64,000 nt of DNA. It comes from CAMDTE01 sp964504345 (GTDB lineage Bacteria; Bacteroidota; Bacteroidia; Flavobacteriales; Schleiferiaceae). Position numbers and translations under genes: made by a program. Shown here piece by piece: positions 36,206 through 45,235 of the stretch. The notes under the pieces were generated by a model. It was not told the DNA's origin. It did not search any database and saw only the letters and a list, made by a program, of their open reading frames with translations. The stretch spans positions 334,517 to 398,516 of the forward strand of contig CAZDDX010000002.1 of NCBI GenBank assembly GCA_964504345.1, written 5' to 3'. The number at the start of each line of letters is the position of its first letter. Within the stretch, counting starts at the first letter, position 1.

Positions 36206-36987
36206 TGAACGGGAAGAGCCTTCAATTTATCCACCGTAAAAAAGGAAGGCGCCAATCCGGGCCGCTTCTCCCATTTCAGGATTTCCATGCGGGTATGCTG
36301 CTTCTTGCCCGCCGGTTGAAAACGAAGGTCTGCGGGCATGCGAACGCCGTCGAACGTCTTGTACGCCAAAACGTCCAAGGTTTGGGCCAATTTGCCCCGA
36401 CGGTCCAAATACTCCACGCGTACCACGTCGGATTTATCGTAGGCCAGGTGCAGCCGAACCTCCGACCAAACCACCGGCAACCCCGGCTTGGGTACTGCGG
36501 CGATTACACGGCATTTTCGGCCGTTTGTGGCGACGGCTTCTTCGCGCACCGTCAACGAGTAGTCTTTGGAAAACGAGGCCTCCCCCAATAACTGATCCAG
36601 TTGAAGGTCAGAGCCCATCCAGCCCTGCATGAGCATGGAGGCCGGCAATTGAACCACTTGCTTGGCTTTGGGCAAGTAGCTCCACATTTTTTGGTTGGCG
36701 CGCAGGTAGGCCGTTCCCTTGTCTTGGGCGGGTGCCAAAACTTCCGCCAGCGCGTGGGTGTTGCCCAGGGTCCAGGCCCGCACCTCCATCACCCGAGTGT
36801 AGGTAGGTCGAACCGACGAAACCCGAACGGTGGAGTAGGCGTTGTAGCGCACTTGACTGGCTTCCGCGGCGGTAACCCAAGCTTTGGGGTCCTGGGCGGA
36901 GAGGGGCGCAAACCCAACGAGAATCGTTAGCAAAAAGAAGGCCCACTTGCCCCCCCGTGAACCCAAACGGCGTAACTTTGTTTCCAT
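36202..36987 (-). CDS. Outer membrane lipoprotein-sorting-like protein (LolA-like fold)
   Basis: A 261-aa exported protein. The signal peptide (about residues 1-32) ends FAPLSAQ. The body has the pattern of the COG2834-type family found beside MacB-like permeases: MEVRAWTLGNTHALAEVLAPAQDKGTAYLR, then KMWSYLPKAKQVVQLP and a late DLRFQPAGKKQHTRMEI. The half-barrel LolA fold would receive a hydrophobic cargo from the ABC complex in the periplasm. ATG 36987 is preferred; the longer frame upstream runs through the divergent promoter. First gene of the four-gene operon. Confidence 0.82.
   Translation of the reverse strand: METKLRRLGSRGGKWAFFLLTILVGFAPLSAQDPKAWVTAAEASQVRYNAYSTVRVSSVRPTYTRVMEVRAWTLGNTHALAEVLAPAQDKGTAYLRANQKMWSYLPKAKQVVQLPASMLMQGWMGSDLQLDQLLGEASFSKDYSLTVREEAVATNGRKCRVIAAVPKPGLPVVWSEVRLHLAYDKSDVVRVEYLDRRGKLAQTLDVLAYKTFDGVRMPADLRFQPAGKKQHTRMEILKWEKRPGLAPSFFTVDKLKALPVQ
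36973..36980 (+). promoter_or_regulatory. -7 promoter box for the bacilliredoxin gene
   Basis: TAACTTTG, an exact TAnnTTTG match lying inside the first codons of the divergent LolA-like gene, 31 nt before the bacilliredoxin ATG. Confidence 0.65.
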
Positions 36988-37004
36988 TGTAAATCTAGAC
37001 GCTC

Positions 37005-37012
37005 CAAAGGTA
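37005..37012 (-). promoter_or_regulatory. -7 promoter box for the LolA-like/ABC operon
   Basis: TACCTTTG on the minus strand, an exact match. It abuts the bacilliredoxin ATG (its last base is the A of that ATG) and lies 17 nt before the LolA-like ATG. The two promoters thus face away from each other while crossing into each other's coding starts. Confidence 0.7.
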
Positions 37013-37431
37013 TGTACCCCGAAGATTTGATTGCTCCCATGCGCCAAGAATTGGTGCACGCAGGTTTTGTTGAAGCGCGTACCCCGGAAGCCGTGGACGC
37101 TGCCTTGTTAAACGCGGAAGGCACCACATTGTTTGTGGTGAATTCGGTTTGCGGCTGCGCCGCTGGCACGGCGCGTCCGGGTGTTGTTTTCGCCGTACAA
37201 CAAGCAGCCCACAAGCCTACCCGTCTGATGACGGCTTTTGCCGGCAACGACACCCAAGCGGTGAACCGTGCTCGTGAACTGATGCTGCCTTTCCCTCCTT
37301 CCTCGCCGTGCATGGCGTTGTTCAAGGACGGTGAATTGGTGCACATGATTGAACGCCACCACATCGAAGGTCGGTCGGCCCAAATGATTGCAGAAAATTT
37401 GCTGCAAGCATTTGAGGAGCACTGCGCGTAA
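37012..37431 (+). CDS. BrxA/BrxB family bacilliredoxin
   Basis: A 139-aa DUF1094/YphP-YqiW protein with the thioredoxin-like fold and the diagnostic CGC motif (NSVCGCAAGTARPG, Cys47-Gly-Cys49). The N-terminus MYPEDLIAPMRQEL is conserved in the family. In Bacillus these proteins reduce bacillithiol mixed disulfides. Whether this organism makes bacillithiol cannot be seen here. It is monocistronic, with its own promoter and a terminator at 37521-37550. Confidence 0.93.
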   Translation: MYPEDLIAPMRQELVHAGFVEARTPEAVDAALLNAEGTTLFVVNSVCGCAAGTARPGVVFAVQQAAHKPTRLMTAFAGNDTQAVNRARELMLPFPPSSPCMALFKDGELVHMIERHHIEGRSAQMIAENLLQAFEEHCA

Positions 37432-37520
37432 ACGTTCAACCCGACGGTTCGCCTAGTGCGCTCGCCGTCGCGCATGTTCCGGCAAGCACCGCTCTGTGGG
37501 TTTTGCTTAAAATTCGATCC

Positions 37521-37550
37521 AACCGCCCCAAACCAGGGGCGGTTTTTTTT
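37521..37550 (+). terminator. Rho-independent terminator after the bacilliredoxin gene
   Basis: The stem AACCGCCCC (37521-37529) and GGGGCGGTT (37536-37544) has a 6-nt loop and an eight-T tract. The 90 bp between the stop codon and the hairpin hold nothing recognisable. Confidence 0.9.
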
Positions 37551-37634
37551 ATTCAGATATCTCGAGTCGGTGGTCGATCCATCGGATGCGGTTTGCTTCC
37601 GTCGGTTAAAAAAATGTTAACGGGTCCTCCTGGG

Positions 37635-37658
37635 GTATATTGTATTTTATACACTTAT
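37635..37658. promoter_or_regulatory. Candidate maltodextrin operator before susC
   Basis: GTATATTGTA, then TTTT, then ATACACT (37635-37655). It matches the site at 47435-47455 at 16 of 21 positions, and four of the five differences are A/T exchanges in the centre. It ends 4 bp before a TACTTTG sequence (37663-37669) that is the likely susC -7 box. Confidence 0.6.
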
Positions 37659-37704
37659 TGCCTACTTTGGTGCCTCAATTTCACGGCAACACAAAAATCT
37701 TCGC

Positions 37705-40558
37705 ATGATGAAACCCCTACACTGGCTGGCGGCAGCTGCATTGTCCTTGGGACTCTCTGCATCTGCAGCAGCACAAAACGGAACCATTCGAGGCACCGTT
37801 TCGTCCAACAAGGGCGAAACCTTACCGGGCGTAAGTGTAAAAGTTGAAGGCAAATCTTACGCTGTTGTAACGAATGCTAGCGGCGTTTACCAGTTGAGTG
37901 TCCCCGCCGGCACCTACAAGCTTGTAGCCAGCGGCATGGGGTACAAAGCCGCCAGCAAAACGGGAACCGTGGTTGCAGGCAAGGACCTGAACCTCAATTT
38001 CATCCTTTCCGAAGACGTCAGTGTTTTAGAAGATGTGGTGGTCATCGGTTACGGCCAGTCCAGTACCAAAGACTTGACGGGATCGCTGGTGAGCGTAAAA
38101 TCCCGCNNNNNNNNNNNNNNNNNNNNNNNNNNNNNNNNNNNNNNNNNNNNNNNNNNNNNNNNNNNNNNNNNNNNNNNNNNNNNNNNNNNNNNNNNNNNNN
38201 NNNNNNAACGTGGTTTATTCGGTGCGCAACAACCGCAACCAAGTCAATGTGTTGAGTGCGGACGAATTTGCTAATGCCGTGAACACTTACGGAACGAAAG
38301 CACAAATTGCCCGTTTGGCTACTGCCCCAGGCTGGACCAAAGTGGCCCGCAACGGAGCAAGCACCTTCGATTCCATCATCCCTACGGACAGTGCTACGCG
38401 AACCAATTGGCAGGATGTCATCTACCAAACGGGCATGGTGCAAGACGTGAACATTGCGTTCACCGGCGGTATCAAAAACCTTCCCTACCGTTTGAGCTTG
38501 GGACGCTACCACGAAACCGGTGTTTTGCGCCGGTCGGAACTCGCCCGCTACAGCGCCAGTTTGAATGCTTCACCCGAATTGATCAAGGGCAAGTTGAAGG
38601 CCAACTTCGCCGGTAAGTTGATCAACTCCACCCAGAATTACTCCAACACCGGCGCCATCGGAACGGCGGTCACGTTTGACCCCACACGTCCGGTATACAG
38701 CGGAGACACCTCCTTGGGCGGCTACTTCGAGTGGATTCGGAACAACGAGCCCAACGCACTGTCCCCAAAAAACCCATTGGGTTTGATTGAACAGCGAACC
38801 GACATTGGACACAACACGCGCTTGCTGGGCAACGTCCTCTTTGACTACAAAGCAACAGCGGACGATAAGCTTCACTTGTACCTGAATTTGGGTGGTGAAC
38901 ACTCCAACACCAACGGTAACTTCTTTACCCCAGCAACAGCCGCCGCACAGTGGTTCCAGGGCGGTGAAAAGGGCCAATACGCCTCTACCCGCACCAACCG
39001 CTTGTTTGAAGCCTACTTCAATTACAAAACCAACCTTTCTGCCAACATCAAAACGGATCTGACCGGCGGTTATTCGTTCCAGCATTGGAGCACCACCAGC
39101 CCCACGTTCCCGGTTTTGAATGCGGACGGTTCGGACACCATGGTGGCCCCCGCAGCGAACGATTTCTTCACGGAAAACGCCTTGATGTCCTTCTACGGAC
39201 GTTGGAACGTAAATGCCTACGACAAGTACTTGTTTACCTTCACTTTGCGTCAAGACGGTTCCTCCCGCTTCTCCAAAGAAAGCCGTTGGGGCCTCTTCCC
39301 TTCTGCGGCGGTGGCGCATAACCTGTTGAAAGAAAGCTTCTTGGCTGGCAACACCACCTTCTCTACCTTGAAGTGGCGCGCCGGTTGGGGCATCACGGGT
39401 CAGCAAGACATTTTCAACGACTACGCGTACATCCCCAACTACATGCCCAGCTCCAGCACGGCGTCGTACCAATTTGGCAACGACTTCGTGACGATGCTGC
39501 GTCCGGATGCGTATGACTACAACCTGCAGTGGGAAAAAACTGCCACCACGAACATCGGTTTGGACTTTGGTTTCTTGAAAAACCGCATCAACGGTGCGGT
39601 AGACGTGTACCAGAAATACACCTACGACCTGTTGGGCATTGTGCCCATCCCGGCTGGAACCAACTTCTCCAACCGCGTTCTGACCAACGTGGGCCAAATG
39701 TCCAACCGCGGTATAGAAGCCAACGTCAACTTCGTCTTGGTTTCCAACGAAACATCGTCGTTTGAAATTGGCGTCAACGGAGCATTGAACCGCAACAAAA
39801 TTCTGAAACTGGCGCTGGTGGACGACACCGCTAGCCCGGGCATTCAAGTTGGGGGTATCTCCGGCGGGGTGGGCAACACCATCCAGATCCACGCCTTGAA
39901 CAACCCCATGTTCACGTACTTCGCGTTTGAACAGCGCTTTGACGCGAACGGACGCCCCATCGAAAAGAGCACCACTCCGAATTTGGGCAGCTACTCCGGT
40001 ACGGTAGACATCGATGGCGACGGTAAAATCTCGGACATCGAAGCCTACGTAGATCAGAACGGCGACGGCGTCATCAACACCGCGGACTTGAAGGTCTTCC
40101 GCAATAGAACTCCGGAACCCCGCACCTTGTTTGGCATGAGCTTGAACTTCACGCACAAGCGTTGGAGCGGTGGTGCTACGGTTCGCGCTGAATTGGGTCA
40201 ATACGTCTACAATAACGTACGCTCCGTAAACGGCAACTACTTCTCCGTAGGCGGTTCGCAACCCCATTTGACGAACCTCACAACGGACTTTTTGGAGAGC
40301 CAATTCCGCACCCCGCAGTACCTCTCCAGCTACTATTTGGAAAACGCCTCGTATTTGCGTTTGGACAACTTGTACTTGTCTTACAACCTGGGTAAGCTTT
40401 ACAAGGACCGCTTTGCGTCCAGCCTGAACATCTCCATGCAGAATGCCTTGGTTCTCACCAAGTACCGCGGCTTGGATCCTGAAATTGCCGGAGGAATTGA
40501 CAACAACCTATACCCCCGTCCGCGCGTGTTCAACATCCAACTCAATGTTCAACTGTAA
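37705..40558 (+). CDS. susC: SusC/RagA family TonB-dependent outer membrane transporter (interrupted by a scaffold gap)
   Basis: The outer-membrane barrel that imports glucans handed over by SusD. The part before the gap (134 codons) has a signal peptide, a carboxypeptidase-regulatory-like beta domain (TIRGTVSSNKGETLPGVSVKV, about residues 26-110) and the SusC TonB box region VLEDVVVIGYGQ. The part after the gap starts NVVYSVRNNRNQVNVLSADEFANAV and runs through the barrel to NIQLNVQL. The 100 Ns cannot be the true size: the frames do not match, and the whole plug domain (normally about 110 residues) is missing between VKSR and NVVY. SusD follows by 12 bp. Confidence 0.93.
38107..38206. other. 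Scaffold gap (100 N) inside susC
   Basis: An assembly gap of nominal size. The flanks are not similar to each other, and the coding frame changes across it. It hides the TonB plug domain of susC. Confidence 0.98.
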
Positions 40559-40570
40559 TCTCCCGAACCG

Positions 40571-42169
40571 ATGAAAATTGCGAAAAACCTTTCCCTTTTG
40601 GCCGGCGTCGCGTTGCTGGTGGGTTCGTGCGCCAAGGATTTGAACCTTACGCCCAAGTATGGAATGAACGCAGAGGCCGTTTACTCCGACTTTGAAAACT
40701 ACGACAACGTCTTGGCCAAGCTGTACGGCGGTCTAGCGGTGTCCGGCAACAACGGTCCCGCGGGTCAACCGGACATTTCCGGCATTGACGAAGGCTTCTC
40801 CCAGTACATCCGTTTGCTGTGGAACCTGCAGGAATTGCCCACAGACGAAGTGGTTTGCGGCTGGAACGACCCAGGAGTACCGGAGTTGGTGACCATGACG
40901 TGGGATCCCACGAGCTCTTTTGTCAACAGTTTCTACTACCGTACGTTCTACCAGATCGCCTTGGCCAACGAGTTTATTCGCTACACCACGGACGAGTGGA
41001 TGGACAGCAAAGGGTTCACGGCGGAGCAAAAGTTGGTGATCAAGCAGATGAAGGCGGAAGCACGCTTCTTGCGCGCCTTGAGCTATTACCACGCAATGGA
41101 TCTATACGGAAATATTCCATTTGTGGACGAGTCCGACCGCCCCGGTGTTTACTACCCAGAGCGCAAAACCCGTGCGGAAATATTTGCGTACGTGGTGGAC
41201 GAGTTGAACGCCATCGAAGCGGACATGCCCAACCAGATCAATACGATGTACGGCCGCGCCTCCAAAGGTGCCTTGTATGCCTTGCGTGCTAAGGTTTACT
41301 TGAACGCAGAAGTATACACCGGCACGCCCAAATGGAACGAATGCCTTGCAGACTGCGAGCGGGTGATTCAAGAAGGTTACACACTGGATCCCAATTACCG
41401 CCACATGTTTTTGGCAGATAATCATTTGAGCCCTGAATTCATCTTTGCTGTTCCATTTGACGGCAACCGCACCCGGAACTACGGCGGAACCACCTTCTTG
41501 GTACACGCCAGCATGCACAACCAAATCTATGGAATTGCCTATGGAACTACCTCTGCCTGGCAAGGTTTGCGCGCCCGCAAATCATTCACGGATGTATTGA
41601 GCGACAGCCTGGATACGCGCTACACCTTTGCCATCCGAGGTCGAGATATTTCTGGAACGGATACAACCTACACGCGTCAATCAGACACGATCGACGATTT
41701 TGCCGATCCGTACCAAGGATATGTGGTGACCAAGTGGCGGAACGTAGACCGCAACGGAACTGCAGGGGTTGAACCGGTTACGTTTGTGGACGTTGATTTC
41801 CCCATGTTCCGTTTAGCGGATATTTACCTGATGTACGCCGAATGCGCCGTGCGCACCGGCACCAACCAGGGGACGGCACTTGGCTACTTCAACGATCTGC
41901 GCACCCGCGCGTACGGCAACAGCAGCAACCATGTGGCATCGCTCAACTTGGAGTTGATTTTGGCCGAACGCATGCGGGAGCTGCACTACGAAGCCCACCG
42001 TCGTCAAGACTTGGTGCGCTTCGGTAAATTTGCAGGAAGCTCCTACATCTGGCCGTTTAAAGGAGGTGTAAAAGAGGGTACGTCCACCGGTTCCCACTTG
42101 GATCTTTACCCCTTACCGGCATCAGATGTTTTGGCCAATCCCAATCTCCGTCAAAACGAAGGTTACTAA
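40571..42169 (+). CDS. susD: SusD/RagB family glycan-binding outer membrane lipoprotein
   Basis: A 532-aa surface lipoprotein that captures the glycan and forms the lid of SusC. The lipobox is VALLVGSC with Cys20. The TPR-like helical body shows EARFLRALSYYHAMDLYGNIPFVDE (about residues 160-185) and MFRLADIYLMYAECAVR (about 415), both typical of the family. The C-terminus YPLPASDVLANPNLRQNEGY is the classical SusD ending. Its distance to susC and the downstream amylases support maltodextrin as ligand. Confidence 0.95.
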   Translation: MKIAKNLSLLAGVALLVGSCAKDLNLTPKYGMNAEAVYSDFENYDNVLAKLYGGLAVSGNNGPAGQPDISGIDEGFSQYIRLLWNLQELPTDEVVCGWNDPGVPELVTMTWDPTSSFVNSFYYRTFYQIALANEFIRYTTDEWMDSKGFTAEQKLVIKQMKAEARFLRALSYYHAMDLYGNIPFVDESDRPGVYYPERKTRAEIFAYVVDELNAIEADMPNQINTMYGRASKGALYALRAKVYLNAEVYTGTPKWNECLADCERVIQEGYTLDPNYRHMFLADNHLSPEFIFAVPFDGNRTRNYGGTTFLVHASMHNQIYGIAYGTTSAWQGLRARKSFTDVLSDSLDTRYTFAIRGRDISGTDTTYTRQSDTIDDFADPYQGYVVTKWRNVDRNGTAGVEPVTFVDVDFPMFRLADIYLMYAECAVRTGTNQGTALGYFNDLRTRAYGNSSNHVASLNLELILAERMRELHYEAHRRQDLVRFGKFAGSSYIWPFKGGVKEGTSTGSHLDLYPLPASDVLANPNLRQNEGY

Positions 42170-42233
42170 GAAACATTCCAAAATCACCCGTAAATTAGAC
42201 CCTCAACCCAATTTCCTAAATACACACAACAAA

Positions 42234-43004
42234 ATGAAAAAAACCCTTACTCTTGCTGCTGCTCTGGTTGCCAGCGCAGCTTTCGCTCAAGTCTCTGTGA
42301 CTTACAAAGTGGACATCACCGATTACTTGGCTGCCGGCAACACCGTGGGTGCTAACGGTATGCGCGTAGGCGGCAACTTCCAAACCCAAGGCGCTACCAA
42401 TGGTGGCACGGCCATGGCCGATTGGTCCCCCAGCAATGCTGCATCTGCCATGACCGACGAAGGCAGCAACATCTGGGCTGTAACCGTAAACTACCCTGCT
42501 TCTGCTGTTGGTGCAACGCAATTGTACAAGTTTGTCAACAACGATTGGGGAACCAACGAAGGTGGCTCCGGTACCACAATTGTAACCGACAACTGCGGCG
42601 TGGACGACGGTTCCGGCAACATCAACCGCACCTTGGTGGTTCCTGCTGCCAACGCTGCGTTTTTGTTCTGCTACGACGCTTGCTTCCAGTGCGACGGTAC
42701 TTCACCGAACTTGAGCACCCGCGAGTTGTCTTTGAACGACTTGACCGTTTCTCCAAACCCTGCTGCTGACTTCACGAAAGTAGCTTTCTCTACCCGTAAA
42801 GCTGGCGACGTATCCGTACGCGTTTTGAACCTGTTGGGTCAGGAAGTGAAGACTTTGGCCGCTGGTTCTTTGGAAGCCGGCAACCACAGCTTCGTTTGGA
42901 ACCTGGATGCCAACAACGGCGGTGCTGTTGAAATGGGCACCTACATGGTAGAAATCGTTGCCAACGGTGTTAAATCCGTAGAAAAGGTATTCGTTACCAA
43001 GTAA
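42234..43004 (+). CDS. Secreted T9SS type A-sorted protein in the SusE position
   Basis: A 256-aa exported protein. The signal peptide is MKKTLTLAAALVASAAFAQ. The central region (about 20-160) has the Trp/Phe-rich pattern MRVGGNFQTQG...ADWSPSNAASAM...QLYKFVNNDWGTNEG, reminiscent of glycogen- or starch-binding immunoglobulin-like modules. Four Cys at about 122-165 may form disulfides. The last 80 residues (LTVSPNPAADFTKVAFSTR...LLGQEVKTL...GTYMVEIVANG) are a type A T9SS sorting domain. In many starch loci this slot holds lipoproteins SusE/F; here a T9SS cargo may take that role. The starch-binding idea is inference. Confidence 0.75.
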   Translation: MKKTLTLAAALVASAAFAQVSVTYKVDITDYLAAGNTVGANGMRVGGNFQTQGATNGGTAMADWSPSNAASAMTDEGSNIWAVTVNYPASAVGATQLYKFVNNDWGTNEGGSGTTIVTDNCGVDDGSGNINRTLVVPAANAAFLFCYDACFQCDGTSPNLSTRELSLNDLTVSPNPAADFTKVAFSTRKAGDVSVRVLNLLGQEVKTLAAGSLEAGNHSFVWNLDANNGGAVEMGTYMVEIVANGVKSVEKVFVTK

Positions 43005-43023
43005 TATTTTTCTCTGGGTTAGG

Positions 43024-43058
43024 GAAAAAGGGGGGCCGCATGCGGCCCCTTTTTTTTG
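43024..43058 (+). terminator. Rho-independent terminator after the susCD unit
   Basis: A perfect 9-bp palindromic stem, GGGGCCGCA with TGCGGCCCC (43032-43049), has an A-rich left flank and eight Ts. It separates the susCD unit from the GH13 gene. Confidence 0.88.
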
Positions 43059-43068
43059 CCCAAAACCC

Positions 43069-43076
43069 TAACTTCG
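43069..43076 (+). promoter_or_regulatory. Probable -7 box for the first GH13 gene
   Basis: TAACTTCG, one mismatch from TAnnTTTG, 4 nt before the ATG at 43081. Confidence 0.5.
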
Positions 43077-43080
43077 TTGC

Positions 43081-45131
43081 ATGAATAATACGTCGCCCAT
43101 GTTCTGGAAAAATGCACTGAACCACACCTTAAGTACCGCCGCTCTGCTTCTCTTCACGGCGGGATTCGCTTGGGCAGACAAAGGCCCCACAGCCCCCGAA
43201 CGCGTGGATCCGCCCCATTGGTGGGTAGGCATGGCCAACGACACCCTTCGGCTGTTGGTGAAATCCCCGGCCCTTCAGGGAAAGTGTGCTGTGGTCCCCC
43301 AATTCAAAAACAAGGACGTGCGGATGCTGTCCAGCACGGTTTTGAAGAACGGTGGATACTTGAAGATTGTGCTCTGGTTGGACCCCAACGCGGAACCGGT
43401 GAACCTGCCCTTTTCCGTGGAGACCCCGTCGGGCACCCTGAATTTCACATACGCCTTGAAACCGCGCGATGCTTCCAAACGCCAGCTCATGGGGCTGGAC
43501 GCGTCGGACCAGATGTACTTGATCACGCCGGACCGCTTTGCCAACGGAGACCCCAAGAACGACCGCGTGGAAGGCCAATTGGAAATGAGCTTGAACCGCA
43601 AGGAGCCGTACGACCGCCACGGCGGCGATTTGGCGGGCATTGAAAAGCATTTGGACTACGTTCAATCCTTGGGCGTTACGGCCGTTTGGATCAACCCCTG
43701 GCTGGCCAACAACCAAGTGCGCGCCTCCTACCACGGGTACGCCATCACGGACCACTACTTGGTGGATCCGCGCTTTGGNNNNNNNNNNNNNNNNNNNNNN
43801 NNNNNNNNNNNNNNNNNNNNNNNNNNNNNNNNNNNNNNNNNNNNNNNNNNNNNNNNNNNNNNNNNNNNNNNNNNNNNNCCTCCTACCACGGGTACGCCAT
43901 CACGGACCACTACTTGGTGGATCCGCGCTTTGGGACGCACGCAGACCTTTTGCGCCTGTCCAACGCCTTGCACGAGCGCGGCATGAAGCACGTGATGGAC
44001 GTGGTCTACAACCACTCCGGAGACCAACACTACCTCCACCAAGCGCAACCGGATTCCTCGTGGTTCAACCCCAAAAAGAAGTACCCGCGCTCCAACTACC
44101 GCGAAACCACACTGTTTGACCCCTACGCCTCCCAAAGAGACAAGGACTTTTTTGAACGCGGCTGGTTCGACGACGCCATGCCGGACTGGAATTTGGAGAA
44201 CAAGGATGCTGCCAACTACTTAATTCAAAACACCTTGTGGTGGATAGAGGAGGCGGGCATCGACGCCCTTCGGATTGACACCTACACCTATCCCAACCAA
44301 AACTTCATGGCCCGCCTCAACAAGGTGGTGCGCACCCACTACCCGCGCATGGTCTTGTTTGGCGAAACTTGGGTGCACAACCACCAAAGCCAGGCCTATT
44401 TCGCGGGCGGATTTCCACTTCGGCCGTCGGACAATCGACTGAATTCCGTCACCGATTTTCAAACGTATTTCGCCCTCAAAGAAACCGTGACGAAGCCGTC
44501 GGGCTGGAACGAGGGCGTGGGCAAACTGTACCAATCCCTGGCCGGCGATTACCTGTACCAAGATCCGTACCGACTCGTCACTTTTGCGGACAATCACGAC
44601 GAGGGTCGGTATTTTGGGCTGTGCGGCGAGGACCTACGCAAGTACAAACTGGGGTTGACGCTTCTGTACACCCTCCGCGGCATTCCTTGCTTGTACTACG
44701 GGACGGAGCTGCTGATGAAGTCCACGGAAAACCACGGCACCATGCGCGAAGACGTTCCGGGCGGTTGGCCGGGAGATTCGCGAAATGCGTTCACCGCCGC
44801 CGGACGAACGCCTCAGGAGCAAGAAGCTTTTGACTTTGTGCAAAAGTTGGGGAACTACCGCAAGTCTCAAGCCGCACTGCACAACGGAAAAATGATGCAG
44901 TTCGCGCCGGAAAACGGACTGTACGCGGTGGCGCGGTACACGCAAGACCGACTGATCTTAACGGTGGTCAACGCCAGCGACCAACCGGCCACGGTGTCCA
45001 TGGAGCGGTTTGATGAGTTGCTGAACAAAAAGCGTGACGCCGTTCGCGCCTTGGACCGCACGCCGGTGCGCTTGACCGAGCGTTGGGAAGCCGGAGCGTG
45101 GTCGTCCGAGATCTTTGAGTTTCAGCGTTAA
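43081..45131 (+). CDS. GH13 neopullulanase/cyclomaltodextrinase-like enzyme (split by a false gap)
   Basis: Hydrolyses alpha-1,4 or alpha-1,6 bonds in maltodextrins, probably in the periplasm. A signal peptide ends GFAWA (about residue 36). An N-terminal immunoglobulin-like cyclomaltodextrinase_N domain covers about 40-135, then a TIM barrel: VMDVVYNHSG (region I), ALRIDTYTY (nucleophile Asp), VLFGETW (acid Glu) and FADNHDEGR (third Asp). The gap is artificial: the 55 bp before it are identical to the 55 bp after it. Joining 43778 to 43934 gives one uninterrupted 632-codon frame. Confidence 0.92.
43724..43778. repeat. 55-bp assembly duplicate, left copy
   Basis: Identical to 43879-43933 on the other side of the N gap. 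This is an unmerged contig overlap, not biology. Confidence 0.95.
43779..43878. other. False scaffold gap (100 N) in the GH13 gene
   Basis: Flanked by exact 55-bp duplicates. Collapsing them restores a continuous GH13 reading frame, so no sequence is missing. Confidence 0.92.
43879..43933. repeat. 55-bp assembly duplicate, right copy
   Basis: Identical to 43724-43778. The length 55 equals a common assembler k-mer size. Confidence 0.95.
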
Positions 45132-45165
45132 GGCGCGCTTGAGCTAGCGCGCCGCCAACGGCACC

Positions 45166-45210
45166 AAAAAGACACCCCCGGGCGCTGCGCGCCCGGGGGT
45201 GTCTTTTTTT
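45166..45210. terminator. Strong bidirectional terminator between GH13 and MFS genes
   Basis: A 15-bp perfect stem (45171-45185 with 45189-45203) has a TGC loop, five As before and seven Ts after, serving both convergent genes. A second hairpin without a T tract (GGCGCGCT with AGCGCGCC, 45132-45153) lies directly after the GH13 stop. Confidence 0.93.
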
Positions 45211-45235
45211 CCCCAACCAAACCGAAACTTCGGAA

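Noticed and set aside
37432..37520. GC-rich stretch after the bacilliredoxin gene considered as a tRNA or small RNA
   Set aside because: No cloverleaf arms, T-loop consensus or CCA end could be drawn; only the terminator hairpin downstream is convincing.
38570..40303. 577-codon open frame opposite susC
   Set aside because: It lies antisense to the SusC barrel, has Val/Arg/Gly-rich composition typical of shadow frames, and no motif.
43724..43933. Apparent 55-bp direct repeat around Ns, looking like a target-site duplication
   Set aside because: It spans an assembly gap, and collapsing it restores the GH13 frame exactly, so it is an assembly artefact.
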